From NCBI GenBank assembly GCA_039184055.1, contig JBCDBH010000159.1:1-12910 (forward strand): 12,910 nt of DNA, written 5' to 3'. Shown here piece by piece: positions 7,201 to 12,910 of this stretch; within the stretch, counting starts at the first letter, position 1, and the number at the start of each line of letters is the position of its first letter. The DNA comes from JBCDBH01 sp039184055. Lineage in GTDB: Bacteria; Acidobacteriota; Thermoanaerobaculia; Multivoradales; J023. Below the pieces are notes generated by a model. It was not told the origin of the DNA. It did not search any database and saw only the letters and a list, made by a program, of their open reading frames with translations. Made by a program: the position numbers and the translations under genes.

Positions 7201-7961
7201 AGCTCGGCGAGGGCCCGTCCGAGGTCCGTCGGATCGACGGCCGACGGGTCGCTCTGGTGCGTGCCAATCTCTCCGAGAACGCCGCGCTCGGCAACGCCGT
7301 GACCGAGATCGAATCGTCGCTCGGCGGGCTCGACTGGCCCGACGACATGGCATGGTTCATCACCGGTCAGAATCAGGAGTGGGAGCGCAGTCAGGGCAGC
7401 CTGTGGCTCGCTCTCGCGCTGTCGATCTTCCTGGTCTACGTGATCATGGCGGCGCAATTCGAGTCGTTGGTCTATCCCTTCGTCATCATGTTCACCATCC
7501 CGCTCGCCTTCTTCGGCACCGTGGTGGCGTTGTGGTGGCTCGGGATCAGCCTGTCGATCGTCGTCTTTCTCGGCATGATCATGTTGGCGGGTATCGTGGT
7601 GAACAACGCCATCGTGCTCGTCGACTACATCAATCAGCTCAAAGCGCGTGGCCTGTCGCGGCAAGACGCGGTGGTCACCGCTGGCAGCATTCGTCTGCGG
7701 CCGATCTTGATGACCACCGCCACCACCGTGCTCGGCCTGTTGCCGATGGCGCTGGGGATCGGTGACGGCGCCGAGATCCGCACGCCGATGGCGCTCGCCG
7801 TGATCAGCGGCCTGATCGCCTCGACCGTGCTCACTTTGTTGATCATTCCCACCCTCTACGACCTCATCGACCGTCTGTCCGGCCGTTTTGCCGGCGCGCG
7901 GACCGAGGAGCGGGTCGAGGGCTACGGTCCGATCGGTACGGCCGATCCGGCCACCACCTGA
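4281..7961 (+). CDS. RND efflux permease, HAE-type, unusually long (first of the pair)
   Basis: A 1226-residue inner-membrane proton-driven pump of the AcrB/MdtB superfamily (Pfam ACR_tran); typical members have about 1030-1060. TM1 is at about 53-75, followed by the first periplasmic loop (about 76-429), TM2-TM6 (about 430-578), TM7 (about 708-727), the second periplasmic loop (about 728-1038) and TM8-TM12 (about 1039-1193). TM4 reads 'GMLVDSSIVVLES' with D495 at the AcrB Asp407 position and S496 at Asp408. TM10 has N1108 where AcrB has Lys940. R1138 and T1145 match Arg971 and Thr978. Three additions explain the length: an acidic N-terminal cytoplasmic extension (1-41), a Gly/Arg-rich stretch (373-398) in the PN1 region, and a hydrophobic insertion (about 620-688) between TM6 and TM7. 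The start overlaps the adaptor stop. It probably works with the adaptor and the second RND. Confidence 0.93.
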   Translation: MSDKEHPEEPQQDHDEPSQVDESLDRDGEEREASEDASTQPVNLRRRLTSFTTSRPVAVLMVFLAAIAFGALSYGRLPVTLMPELSYPTLTVRTEYPGAAPEEVENDISRPIEESLGVVSGLERISSISRADVSDVVLEFAWDVEMAEAIQDTLEKLDLVFLPPEAERPLILRFDPQLDPVLELSMSGDGDLFEGEDGLRRLRRIAELQVKRSLEPVKGVAAVRVRGGLEEEIHVLVDEEALRRTGLSIQRVIERLAQENINVAGGTIKEGRTEYMVRTLNEYTDLTEIADTVITVNAGREVRLRDLAQVGMAHKERQIATRTDGRESVQIDVYKEADANMVSLADRVRAEIGEFDKEAFLARQENPEAAEEGRGRRGGGRGEGRGGGGPGGGGGPSGLAEQLYATEGVEIAVVADRSEFIESSIAEVRNTAVIGGFLAVIVLFLFLANVRSTFIIAVSIPISLVVTFAPLNLAGVSLNIMSLGGLALGIGMLVDSSIVVLESIFRCREEGDDIETAAVRGTREVRGAVIASTLTSIAVFFPMVFVEGVAGQAFGDLGLAVVISLLVSLVVAVAFIPMLASRQAPDLDELGAQLKLRAPALFGQFRDDVQGIFGWWRERGLIGKILLVWVLPLGLLYLVVRFVLGLVLALVGVVPLLLLYGLFWLSRWLFIPVTKLVFGVLMAVPSWITEKVLGVLQGVYPRVLRWSLANPLVMILLAGVTFYATYAIGSNLDSELLPEVHQGEVTFEIALPVGTPLEETEAVIDPIAEAILAEREHIEKLLVTVGYDPENAQRSDEGEHTAKFKVLLDSARPDTEAAVVDRIRERLAAIPDLDARVTRPVLFSFRTPVEVEIHGEDLDQLKEWADRIEAEMASLSSLADVETTLRAGAPEVQIVYDRDRLARYELNVQTVAAQVRDAVLGNEATRYNLRDRRIPILVRFQEEDRATVEDVRDLLVNPGTEDRPIPLSAVAAVELGEGPSEVRRIDGRRVALVRANLSENAALGNAVTEIESSLGGLDWPDDMAWFITGQNQEWERSQGSLWLALALSIFLVYVIMAAQFESLVYPFVIMFTIPLAFFGTVVALWWLGISLSIVVFLGMIMLAGIVVNNAIVLVDYINQLKARGLSRQDAVVTAGSIRLRPILMTTATTVLGLLPMALGIGDGAEIRTPMALAVISGLIASTVLTLLIIPTLYDLIDRLSGRFAGARTEERVEGYGPIGTADPATT

Positions 7962-7965
7962 GGAG
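7960..7965 (+). promoter_or_regulatory. Ribosome binding site of the second RND gene, overlapping the previous stop
   Basis: GAGGAG overlaps the TGA stop (7959-7961) of the first RND gene and sits 6 nt before the ATG at 7972. This selects that ATG over the upstream in-frame ATG at 7888 and indicates coupled translation of the two pumps. Confidence 0.75.
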
Positions 7966-7971
7966 TCGTCC

Positions 7972-10900
7972 ATGCTCGTACCGTCAAACCACGAGCCCGC
8001 TGATAGCGAACGCCGTCCCGAGTTGGTCCTGCCCAGGTTCTCCCTGGCGCGCCGGATCACGGTGCTGGTCCTCTTGGTGACGGTGTTGGTGGTCGGTGCG
8101 ATCGCCACGATCGGGATTCCGCTCGAGCTGATCCCACGTGGTTTCGATCAGCCCTTCTTGGTGGTGCGCACGATCTGGCCGGATGCCGGCGCCCAGGAAA
8201 CGCTCGACAAGGTGGCGTTGCCACTCGAGGAAGAGCTGTCGACGGTCGGTGACCTCGACACCATCAGCGCGTTCGTCGCCGGCAATGGCTTCACGCGTGT
8301 CTTCATGCGCTTCAAGAGCGGGGCCGACATGGACGTCGCGTACCGTGAGGTGCGTGATCGGATCGAGCGCGCCAAACCTCGGCTTCCCGAAGAAGTCGAT
8401 CGGCTGTTGATCGAAAAACACGACGACGCGGCCATTCCGGTGTTCATGACCGGCCTGGCCATCGATCCCGAGATTACCGATCCTTACAACCTGATCCAAA
8501 ACAGCATCATCTTGCCCCTGTCGCGGATCGACGGGGTGGCCACCGTCCAGGCCGACGGTCTCGAAGAAAAAGAAGTGCTGATCGAGCTCGACCGTGAACG
8601 CACCACGGCCGCCGGGTTGAATGTGTGGCAGTTGGGACAGGAGCTCGCCGGTGACAATTTCACCATGGCGAGCGGCGATGTCTACGCCGGTGGCAAGAAG
8701 CTCTTATTGCGCTCGGTGGCCACCTACGACAGCGTCGAAAGCTTGGAAAACCGTCTGGTGGCGCCATCGGTACGGCTGAAAGACGTCGCCACGGTGAGCT
8801 ATGCCCTACCGGATACGAAATATCGCGCCCGCGCGATGTCGAAACCGGCGATCGCGCTTCTGGTCTTCAAGGAAGGCGAGGCCAACGCCGTGGCGGTGGC
8901 GCAAGAGGTCAATCGCGTGGTCGAGGAGATGAGGCAAGATCCGCGTCTCGCCTCGATCGAGATCGCGACCTTCTTCAATCAAGCCGAAGTGATCCGATCC
9001 TCGCTCTCGACCCTGCTCGATGCAGGTCGAATAGGCGGTTTGATCGCCATCGTCGTGCTCTTCTTTTTCTTGCGTCGATTCCGCATGACGCTGATCATCA
9101 CCTTGTCGATCCCCCTGTCGCTGTTGCTCGCGCTCGTGGTGATGTATTTCACCGGCGAGACGCTCAACATCATCACGCTGTTGGCGTTGATGATCTCGGT
9201 GGGGCTGCTGGTCGACAATTCGGTGGTCGTCGCCGAGAACATCTTCCGCTTGCACAAGGAGGGTATGTCTCGACGCGAGGCGTGTATCCGTGGCGCCGGG
9301 GAGATCTCCCTGGCGGTGGTGATGGCGACCCTCACCACCATCATCGTCTTTTTGCCCGTCTCCTTGGTCGAAGGCCAAGGGCAGTTCTTTCTGCTCCGTC
9401 TGTCGGTGCCGATCACCGTCGCGCTCGCGGGATCCTTGTTCGTCGCTTTGGTGTTCGTGCCGTTGGCCGTGTATATGACCTTGCCGAGCAATGGTGGGAC
9501 ACGGAGCAACCCTGTCGGCCGTCGCGTCCAGGGGATGCTCCGGTTCGCCTACGAGCGTAGCTTCGAACCGGTCAACCACGGCTACAACAAGGTGCTCGGT
9601 TTCTTTCTCCGGCGCCGTCTCGATCTGACCATGGCGATTGTCGCGGTGCTCGCGGTCACCGGTGGTATCGCGTCGCAGGTCGACCTGGTGCAGGTACAAG
9701 AGGAAGAGCAGGCTCAGTTCGAGATCGACGTCGACTTGCCGCAGACCACGACCCTCGAAGAGGCCGAGGAGTATTTCCTCGCGGTCGAGAAGATCCTCGA
9801 AACCAAACAGGACGAGTATGGGCTGGAAGGTTATTTCATCTTCCATCGCTCGACCTTCGGCGAAGTCCAAGGGTGGCTGCGCTCCGAGCGTGAGAGCAAG
9901 CTGACCGCGCGCGAAGTCACCGAAGCGATCGTCGAGCTTTTGCCCGAACAGGCTGGCGTGCGGATTTTCACCGGCCAGGAGAGTCAGGTCGACGACGCCA
10001 GCCAGGCCGAGCATGTCTTCACGCTCTATGGCGAGGATCCGACCGAGCTCGAGACGGTCGCGCTTCAGCTCGAGGATTTCTTCATCCAGATCGACGGCGT
10101 GCTCGGCGTCAAGAAAGGCAACGATCGTCCCAACGAAGAGTTGGCTCTGGTGGTCGATCGAGACCGCACCCAGAATCTCGGCATCAACCCTGAAGTGGTG
10201 GCGGGGGTGGTCGGCTATGCCCTGCGGGGCAGCGCGCTTCCCGAGTTCTACCGCGACGGCAAAGAGATCCCGGTGCGGATCCGCTACGAGGAAGAAGATC
10301 GCGAAGGGCTCGACGAGCTCGCCGACTTCCAGGTGCCGACCAGCACCGGAGCCTCGGTGTCGTTGGCGTCGATCACCGATACCGAACGGCTGCCGACATC
10401 GCGGGCGATCTACCGCCGCGACAAACAGATCGCGCGGACGATCACCTTCGAGCTCGAGGAAGGCAAGGAAGAGGAGACCCGCGCCACCCTGATCGCGCTG
10501 TCGCGGGGCATCGATCTTCCCGAAGGCGTGCGCTTCGGCGCGCCTCGTACCTTCGGGGGTGACAATGAAGACGTCCAGGCCATGCTCTTCGCCATGGCGT
10601 TGTCGGTCATCTTCATCTATCTGCTGATGGGCTTTCTCTTCGAGAGTTTCATCTTGCCGCTATCGATCCTCACCACCATACCGCTGGCGGCGATCGGGGT
10701 GTATTGGATGCACTTCATCGCCGGTTACGACCTCGACTTCCTGGGTCTGGTGGGGATCGTGTTGTTGATCGGTGTCGTGGTCAACAACGGCATCGTGCTG
10801 ATCGATTACGTCAATCGATTACGAGCCGAAGGCATGGCGCGGCGCGAGGCGATCCTGCTCGCCGCCGACCGTCGTTTCCGGCCGATCATGATGACCGCGC

Positions 10901-11127
10901 TCACCACCATCTCGGGCATGATCCCGCTCGCGCTCGGTGGCGCCACCTCGATCGGCATCAGCTACACCAGCTTCAGCTTGACCCTGATCGGTGGATTGAC
11001 CACCGCCACCTTGCTCACTCTCTTGGTGGTGCCGGTCACCTACACGCTCTTCGACGACCTGCGTGGCGTGCTCGCCAGCGTGTCGAGTCGGGCTCTCGGT
11101 CGTCGTCCAGCGAGCGCCGAAGGTTGA
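7972..11127 (+). CDS. RND efflux permease, HAE-type (second of the pair)
   Basis: A 1051-residue inner-membrane pump of normal length, distinct in sequence from its neighbour. TM1 is at about 28-48, followed by the first periplasmic loop (about 50-350), TM2-TM6 (about 352-502), an ordinary linker (about 503-549), TM7 (about 550-567), the second periplasmic loop (about 568-868) and TM8-TM12 (about 869-1030). TM4 reads 'GLLVDNSVVVAENI' with D415 at AcrB Asp407 and N416 at Asp408. TM10 reads 'GVVVNNGIVLIDYVN' with N938 at the Lys940 position. R968 and T975 match Arg971 and Thr978. It follows the first RND gene after 10 bp and shares its ribosome site with that stop. The adaptor-RND-RND order is that of MdtABC and MuxABC, whose two pumps assemble as a mixed trimer, so the same is likely here (inference). 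The substrate cannot be read from the sequence. Confidence 0.92.
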   Translation: MLVPSNHEPADSERRPELVLPRFSLARRITVLVLLVTVLVVGAIATIGIPLELIPRGFDQPFLVVRTIWPDAGAQETLDKVALPLEEELSTVGDLDTISAFVAGNGFTRVFMRFKSGADMDVAYREVRDRIERAKPRLPEEVDRLLIEKHDDAAIPVFMTGLAIDPEITDPYNLIQNSIILPLSRIDGVATVQADGLEEKEVLIELDRERTTAAGLNVWQLGQELAGDNFTMASGDVYAGGKKLLLRSVATYDSVESLENRLVAPSVRLKDVATVSYALPDTKYRARAMSKPAIALLVFKEGEANAVAVAQEVNRVVEEMRQDPRLASIEIATFFNQAEVIRSSLSTLLDAGRIGGLIAIVVLFFFLRRFRMTLIITLSIPLSLLLALVVMYFTGETLNIITLLALMISVGLLVDNSVVVAENIFRLHKEGMSRREACIRGAGEISLAVVMATLTTIIVFLPVSLVEGQGQFFLLRLSVPITVALAGSLFVALVFVPLAVYMTLPSNGGTRSNPVGRRVQGMLRFAYERSFEPVNHGYNKVLGFFLRRRLDLTMAIVAVLAVTGGIASQVDLVQVQEEEQAQFEIDVDLPQTTTLEEAEEYFLAVEKILETKQDEYGLEGYFIFHRSTFGEVQGWLRSERESKLTAREVTEAIVELLPEQAGVRIFTGQESQVDDASQAEHVFTLYGEDPTELETVALQLEDFFIQIDGVLGVKKGNDRPNEELALVVDRDRTQNLGINPEVVAGVVGYALRGSALPEFYRDGKEIPVRIRYEEEDREGLDELADFQVPTSTGASVSLASITDTERLPTSRAIYRRDKQIARTITFELEEGKEEETRATLIALSRGIDLPEGVRFGAPRTFGGDNEDVQAMLFAMALSVIFIYLLMGFLFESFILPLSILTTIPLAAIGVYWMHFIAGYDLDFLGLVGIVLLIGVVVNNGIVLIDYVNRLRAEGMARREAILLAADRRFRPIMMTALTTISGMIPLALGGATSIGISYTSFSLTLIGGLTTATLLTLLVVPVTYTLFDDLRGVLASVSSRALGRRPASAEG

Positions 11128-11190
11128 TCGTGGCGCGCCGACCGAGACTCTCCACCGCGCCGCGACCGGCACTGAGCGTTTCGGGTCGGA

Positions 11191-11204
11191 TCGAGTAAGC
11201 TCGA
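11191..11204. repeat. Small hairpin directly before the rhomboid start
   Basis: TCGAG (11191-11195), loop TAAG, CTCGA (11200-11204). This perfect 5-bp inverted repeat ends 3 nt before the ATG at 11208, where a ribosome site would normally lie. No Shine-Dalgarno sequence is visible. The loop contains an in-frame TAA (11196-11198), which rules out any start further upstream. It could limit translation or be chance. Confidence 0.35.
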
Positions 11205-11207
11205 CAC

Positions 11208-12065
11208 ATGCTCGAACGCAAGACACGGGGCTCCGTGGTGTGCCCTTCCTGTGGTCGCTTGGTCGGTGTCAACGACGAACGCTGCTACCACTGTGGACAT
11301 TGGAATCCGGGTCTGTGGGGCTGGGCGCCAGCGCTCGGTAAGCTCGGTAACGATTTCGGTTTCACACCGCTCTTGGTGACGCTGTGTCTCATCTTTTACG
11401 GCATTTCGCTGTTGATGGGCATGCGACCGATCGAGGGCGGTGGCCTGCTGGCGATTTTCGGCATCTTGGCGCCGGAAACCAAAGGCCTGTTGGTGCTCGG
11501 GGCGAGCGGTGGCTATCCGGTGATCGCCTTCGGTCATTGGTGGACCGTGCTGACCGCTGGGTGGCTACACGGCAGCCTGCCGCATATTCTCTTCAATCTT
11601 TACTACTTGGCGATGATCGCTCCCGGTATGGCGAAGCTCTATGGCGTCGGCCGGATGACCATCATCTATGTCTTGTCGTCGGCGGTCGGCTTTCTCACCA
11701 CCTCGGTGATGTTTCTCGTCCCGCTACCCATCATCCAAGGCGCGCCGCTCACCGTCGGGGCGTCGGCGGGGCTGTGTGGTTTTCTCGGTGCCTTGCTCAC
11801 GTACTACGACCGCACCGGCAATATCGGTATGCGGAGCCGGATCATCCAGTCGGCGATCGGTTTGCTGATCTTTGGTCTGGTGCTCGGTTTTGTCGACAAT
11901 TGGGCCCATATCGGTGGCTTTGTCGGGGGTTGGTTGGCGGCCCGGTGGCTCGATCCGCTGCGGCCCGAGACGCAGAATCACCTTTTGGGCGCGCTGGCGT
12001 GTCTGATCGCCACGGTTTTGGCCTTTGTGGTGCAATTCATCACACCACTTCCCGAAGTTTTCTGA
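11208..12065 (+). CDS. Rhomboid-family intramembrane serine protease with N-terminal zinc ribbon
   Basis: A 285-residue polytopic membrane protease that should cleave transmembrane substrates within the bilayer. Residues 12-29 form a zinc ribbon (C12-x2-C15 ... C26-x2-C29), presumably cytoplasmic. The rhomboid domain (Pfam PF01694) spans about 54-250. The nucleophile is S186 in 'GASAGLCG' and the catalytic His is H234 in 'NWAHIGGFVGGW'. H121-x4-H126-x3-N130 matches H145, H150 and N154 of E. coli GlpG, with N130 in the oxyanion-hole position. All residues expected of an active enzyme are present. Hydrophobic segments suggest six core helices plus a C-terminal one (about 259-278). It starts 80 bp after the second RND gene, on the same strand, without a clear ribosome site. 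It may be read through from the operon or have its own promoter. A link to efflux is not implied by the family. The substrate is unknown. Confidence 0.92.
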   Translation: MLERKTRGSVVCPSCGRLVGVNDERCYHCGHWNPGLWGWAPALGKLGNDFGFTPLLVTLCLIFYGISLLMGMRPIEGGGLLAIFGILAPETKGLLVLGASGGYPVIAFGHWWTVLTAGWLHGSLPHILFNLYYLAMIAPGMAKLYGVGRMTIIYVLSSAVGFLTTSVMFLVPLPIIQGAPLTVGASAGLCGFLGALLTYYDRTGNIGMRSRIIQSAIGLLIFGLVLGFVDNWAHIGGFVGGWLAARWLDPLRPETQNHLLGALACLIATVLAFVVQFITPLPEVF

Positions 12066-12105
12066 GTCGAGCGAAGAAGCACGCTCCTTGTGCCGTAACA
12101 TAGAG

Positions 12106-12125
12106 AGCACTGTTTCGGTAGTGCT
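12106..12125. repeat. Inverted repeat upstream of the polyproline membrane protein gene
   Basis: AGCACT (12106-12111) and AGTGCT (12120-12125) form a perfect 6-bp stem with an 8-nt loop, 44 bp before the ATG at 12170. A weak -10-like TAACAT lies just upstream at 12096-12101, so the repeat could sit at or near a transcription start as an operator or leader hairpin. No T-run follows, which argues against a terminator for the rhomboid gene. Confidence 0.4.
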
Positions 12126-12155
12126 GATATGCGGCCGACGCCGTTTCTCGTCTCA

Positions 12156-12166
12156 GAGGAGAAGGA
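12156..12166 (+). promoter_or_regulatory. Extended ribosome binding site of the polyproline membrane protein
   Basis: GAGGAGAAGGA lies directly before the ATG at 12170, with two overlapping Shine-Dalgarno cores (GAGGAG ending 8 nt away, AAGGA ending 3 nt away). The purine-rich stretch indicates strong initiation and supports this ATG over the in-frame ATG at 12182. Confidence 0.7.
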
Positions 12167-12169
12167 CAC

Positions 12170-12868
12170 ATGAGCGAAACGATGCCCCCACCCCCCGCTA
12201 GCCCGCCACCCCCGGGAGCGCCTCCACCCGCGGCACCGCCACCGCCACCGGGAGCGCCACCGCCGTATGCCGCGCCGCCGCCGAGCGGAGGCTCGGGTGG
12301 TGGTTTCGAGATCGGCGCGATTCTTCAGCAGTCGTGGGAGATTTTCGTCAAGGACGCCACGCCTTGGGTGGTGGTGAGCTTGATCCACGCGGCGATTTAC
12401 ATCTTCACGTTCGGCTTCGGTCTCTTCGTGCTCGGCCCGCTCTTTGGCGGCATGGTGATCATGGCATTCAAGGGAATCCACGGTCAGTCGCCGACCATCG
12501 AAGACGGTTTCGCCGGTTTCAAAGAGCATCTGATGCAGCTCTTGCTCGCCGGTATCGTGGTGTTGATCGGTGTCACGATCGGTCTCTTTCTCTGCATCCT
12601 GCCGGGTGTCTATCTGGCGATCGCTTGGGCGTTCACCTTCCACCTGATCGTCGATCGGCGGATGGATTTCGGTCAGGCGATGATGGCGTCGATGAAGATG
12701 GTCAACAGCCGCTTTGGCGAGGTCGTCATCCTGCTGCTGGTCTTCGGCATCATCAACGCCGTCGGTAGCTCGGTGGTGATCGGCTTCGTGATCACGCAGC
12801 CGCTGATGATGATCGGTTTGACGCTCGCCTATCGGAAACTCTTCGCGGGTGGGCAAGCGGCGGCCTGA
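12170..12868 (+). CDS. Polytopic membrane protein with polyproline N-terminus, function unknown
   Basis: A 232-residue protein. Residues 6-38 contain 22 prolines in runs of three to five, followed by a Gly/Ser hinge (39-45). Such Pro-rich leaders are cytoplasmic and disordered and need EF-P to avoid ribosome stalling (family-independent knowledge). The remainder is a membrane domain: hydrophobic stretches at about 66-100, 121-160 and 183-221, suggesting about six helices. The amphipathic start 'ILQQSWEIFVKD' (51-62), the mid-membrane 'LCILPGVYLAIAW' (141-153) and the following 'VDRRMDFGQAMMASMKMV' (161-178) resemble the poorly characterised DUF975/YciC-like and glycerophosphodiesterase membrane-domain proteins. 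No catalytic motif is visible. It lies 104 bp downstream of the rhomboid gene with its own strong ribosome site and possibly its own promoter. I do not recognise a specific function. Confidence 0.8.
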   Translation: MSETMPPPPASPPPPGAPPPAAPPPPPGAPPPYAAPPPSGGSGGGFEIGAILQQSWEIFVKDATPWVVVSLIHAAIYIFTFGFGLFVLGPLFGGMVIMAFKGIHGQSPTIEDGFAGFKEHLMQLLLAGIVVLIGVTIGLFLCILPGVYLAIAWAFTFHLIVDRRMDFGQAMMASMKMVNSRFGEVVILLLVFGIINAVGSSVVIGFVITQPLMMIGLTLAYRKLFAGGQAAA

Positions 12869-12894
12869 TCGCCGACCGATGTGCTCGAGGCGGC

Positions 12895-12910
12895 GTGGTG
12901 GTACCACCAC
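12895..12910. repeat. Perfect 16-bp palindrome at the right edge
   Basis: GTGGTGGTACCACCAC reads the same on both strands and begins 26 bp after the last stop codon. The right edge cuts it off, so the stem may extend further. It could belong to a terminator, a repeat element or a regulator site for the next gene. No T-run is visible within the window. Confidence 0.45.

Noticed and set aside
7888..7971. Upstream ATG start for the second RND
   Set aside because: It lies inside the end of the first RND gene and adds an Arg/Pro-rich leader; ATG 7972 has a strong ribosome site.
4917..8108. A 1063-codon open frame on the minus strand opposite the first RND gene
   Set aside because: It is fully antisense to a gene with clear family motifs. 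Its translation is rich in His, Arg, Asp and Gln without any domain, the usual shadow produced by GC-rich codon bias.
8806..10014. A 402-codon minus-strand frame opposite the second RND gene
   Set aside because: Antisense shadow with the same skewed composition; the + strand gene is certain.
11978..12910. A 310-codon minus-strand frame entering from the right edge
   Set aside because: It overlaps the rhomboid end and the whole polyproline membrane protein, both supported by motifs or a strong ribosome site. Its composition is a shadow pattern.
1..12910. Mobile elements, CRISPR arrays, tRNA or rRNA genes
   Set aside because: I saw no transposase or integrase, no regularly spaced repeats and no tRNA or rRNA signatures on either strand by eye.

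Overview
The window is GC-rich bacterial DNA, densely coded almost entirely on the + strand. It looks chromosomal: no insertion sequence, phage gene, tRNA, rRNA or CRISPR array is visible. The genes point to a double-membrane (Gram-negative) organism: a lipoprotein periplasmic adaptor, two RND pumps, and a TPR membrane protein of the kind often fused to Ser/Thr kinases. The style (large GC-rich genome, RND tandem, zinc-ribbon rhomboid, Pro-rich membrane proteins) would fit Acidobacteriota or a Myxococcota-like lineage. That placement is a low-confidence inference, because no marker gene is present.

Layout. (1) 2-1051: 3' part of a single-pass membrane protein with two TPR-like repeats and a C-terminal beta-rich domain; its N-terminus lies outside the window. 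(2) 1055-1363, minus strand: a small DUF2007-type protein whose stop lies 3 bp from the previous stop (convergent pair). (3) 1546-2814: a CPA1/NhaP-like cation/proton antiporter, divergent from gene 2 across a 182-bp gap. (4) 3016-11127: a tight three-gene efflux operon made of a lipoprotein adaptor (3016-4284), a large RND permease (4281-7961, 4-bp ATGA overlap) and a second RND permease (7972-11127, ribosome site overlapping the previous stop). (5) 11208-12065: a rhomboid intramembrane protease with an N-terminal zinc ribbon. (6) 12170-12868: a membrane protein with a polyproline N-terminus.

The centre of the window is the adaptor-RND-RND operon, arranged like MdtABC or MuxABC. The adaptor carries the R-x3-L-x6-S tip motif used by AcrA-type proteins to dock onto TolC-like channels, yet no outer-membrane factor and no regulator is encoded here, so both are expected elsewhere. 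The two RND proteins are clearly different and plausibly form a mixed pump. The first is about 170 residues longer than usual. It has an acidic cytoplasmic N-terminal extension, a Gly/Arg-rich insertion in its first periplasmic domain, and a strongly hydrophobic insertion between TM6 and TM7 that could add membrane helices. Both RNDs lack the Lys of the AcrB proton relay (Asn instead) and the second Asp of TM4.

These insertions are the most unusual thing I can see. I found no evidence of a wholly new defence or mobile system. No gene-free stretch exceeds about 200 bp.
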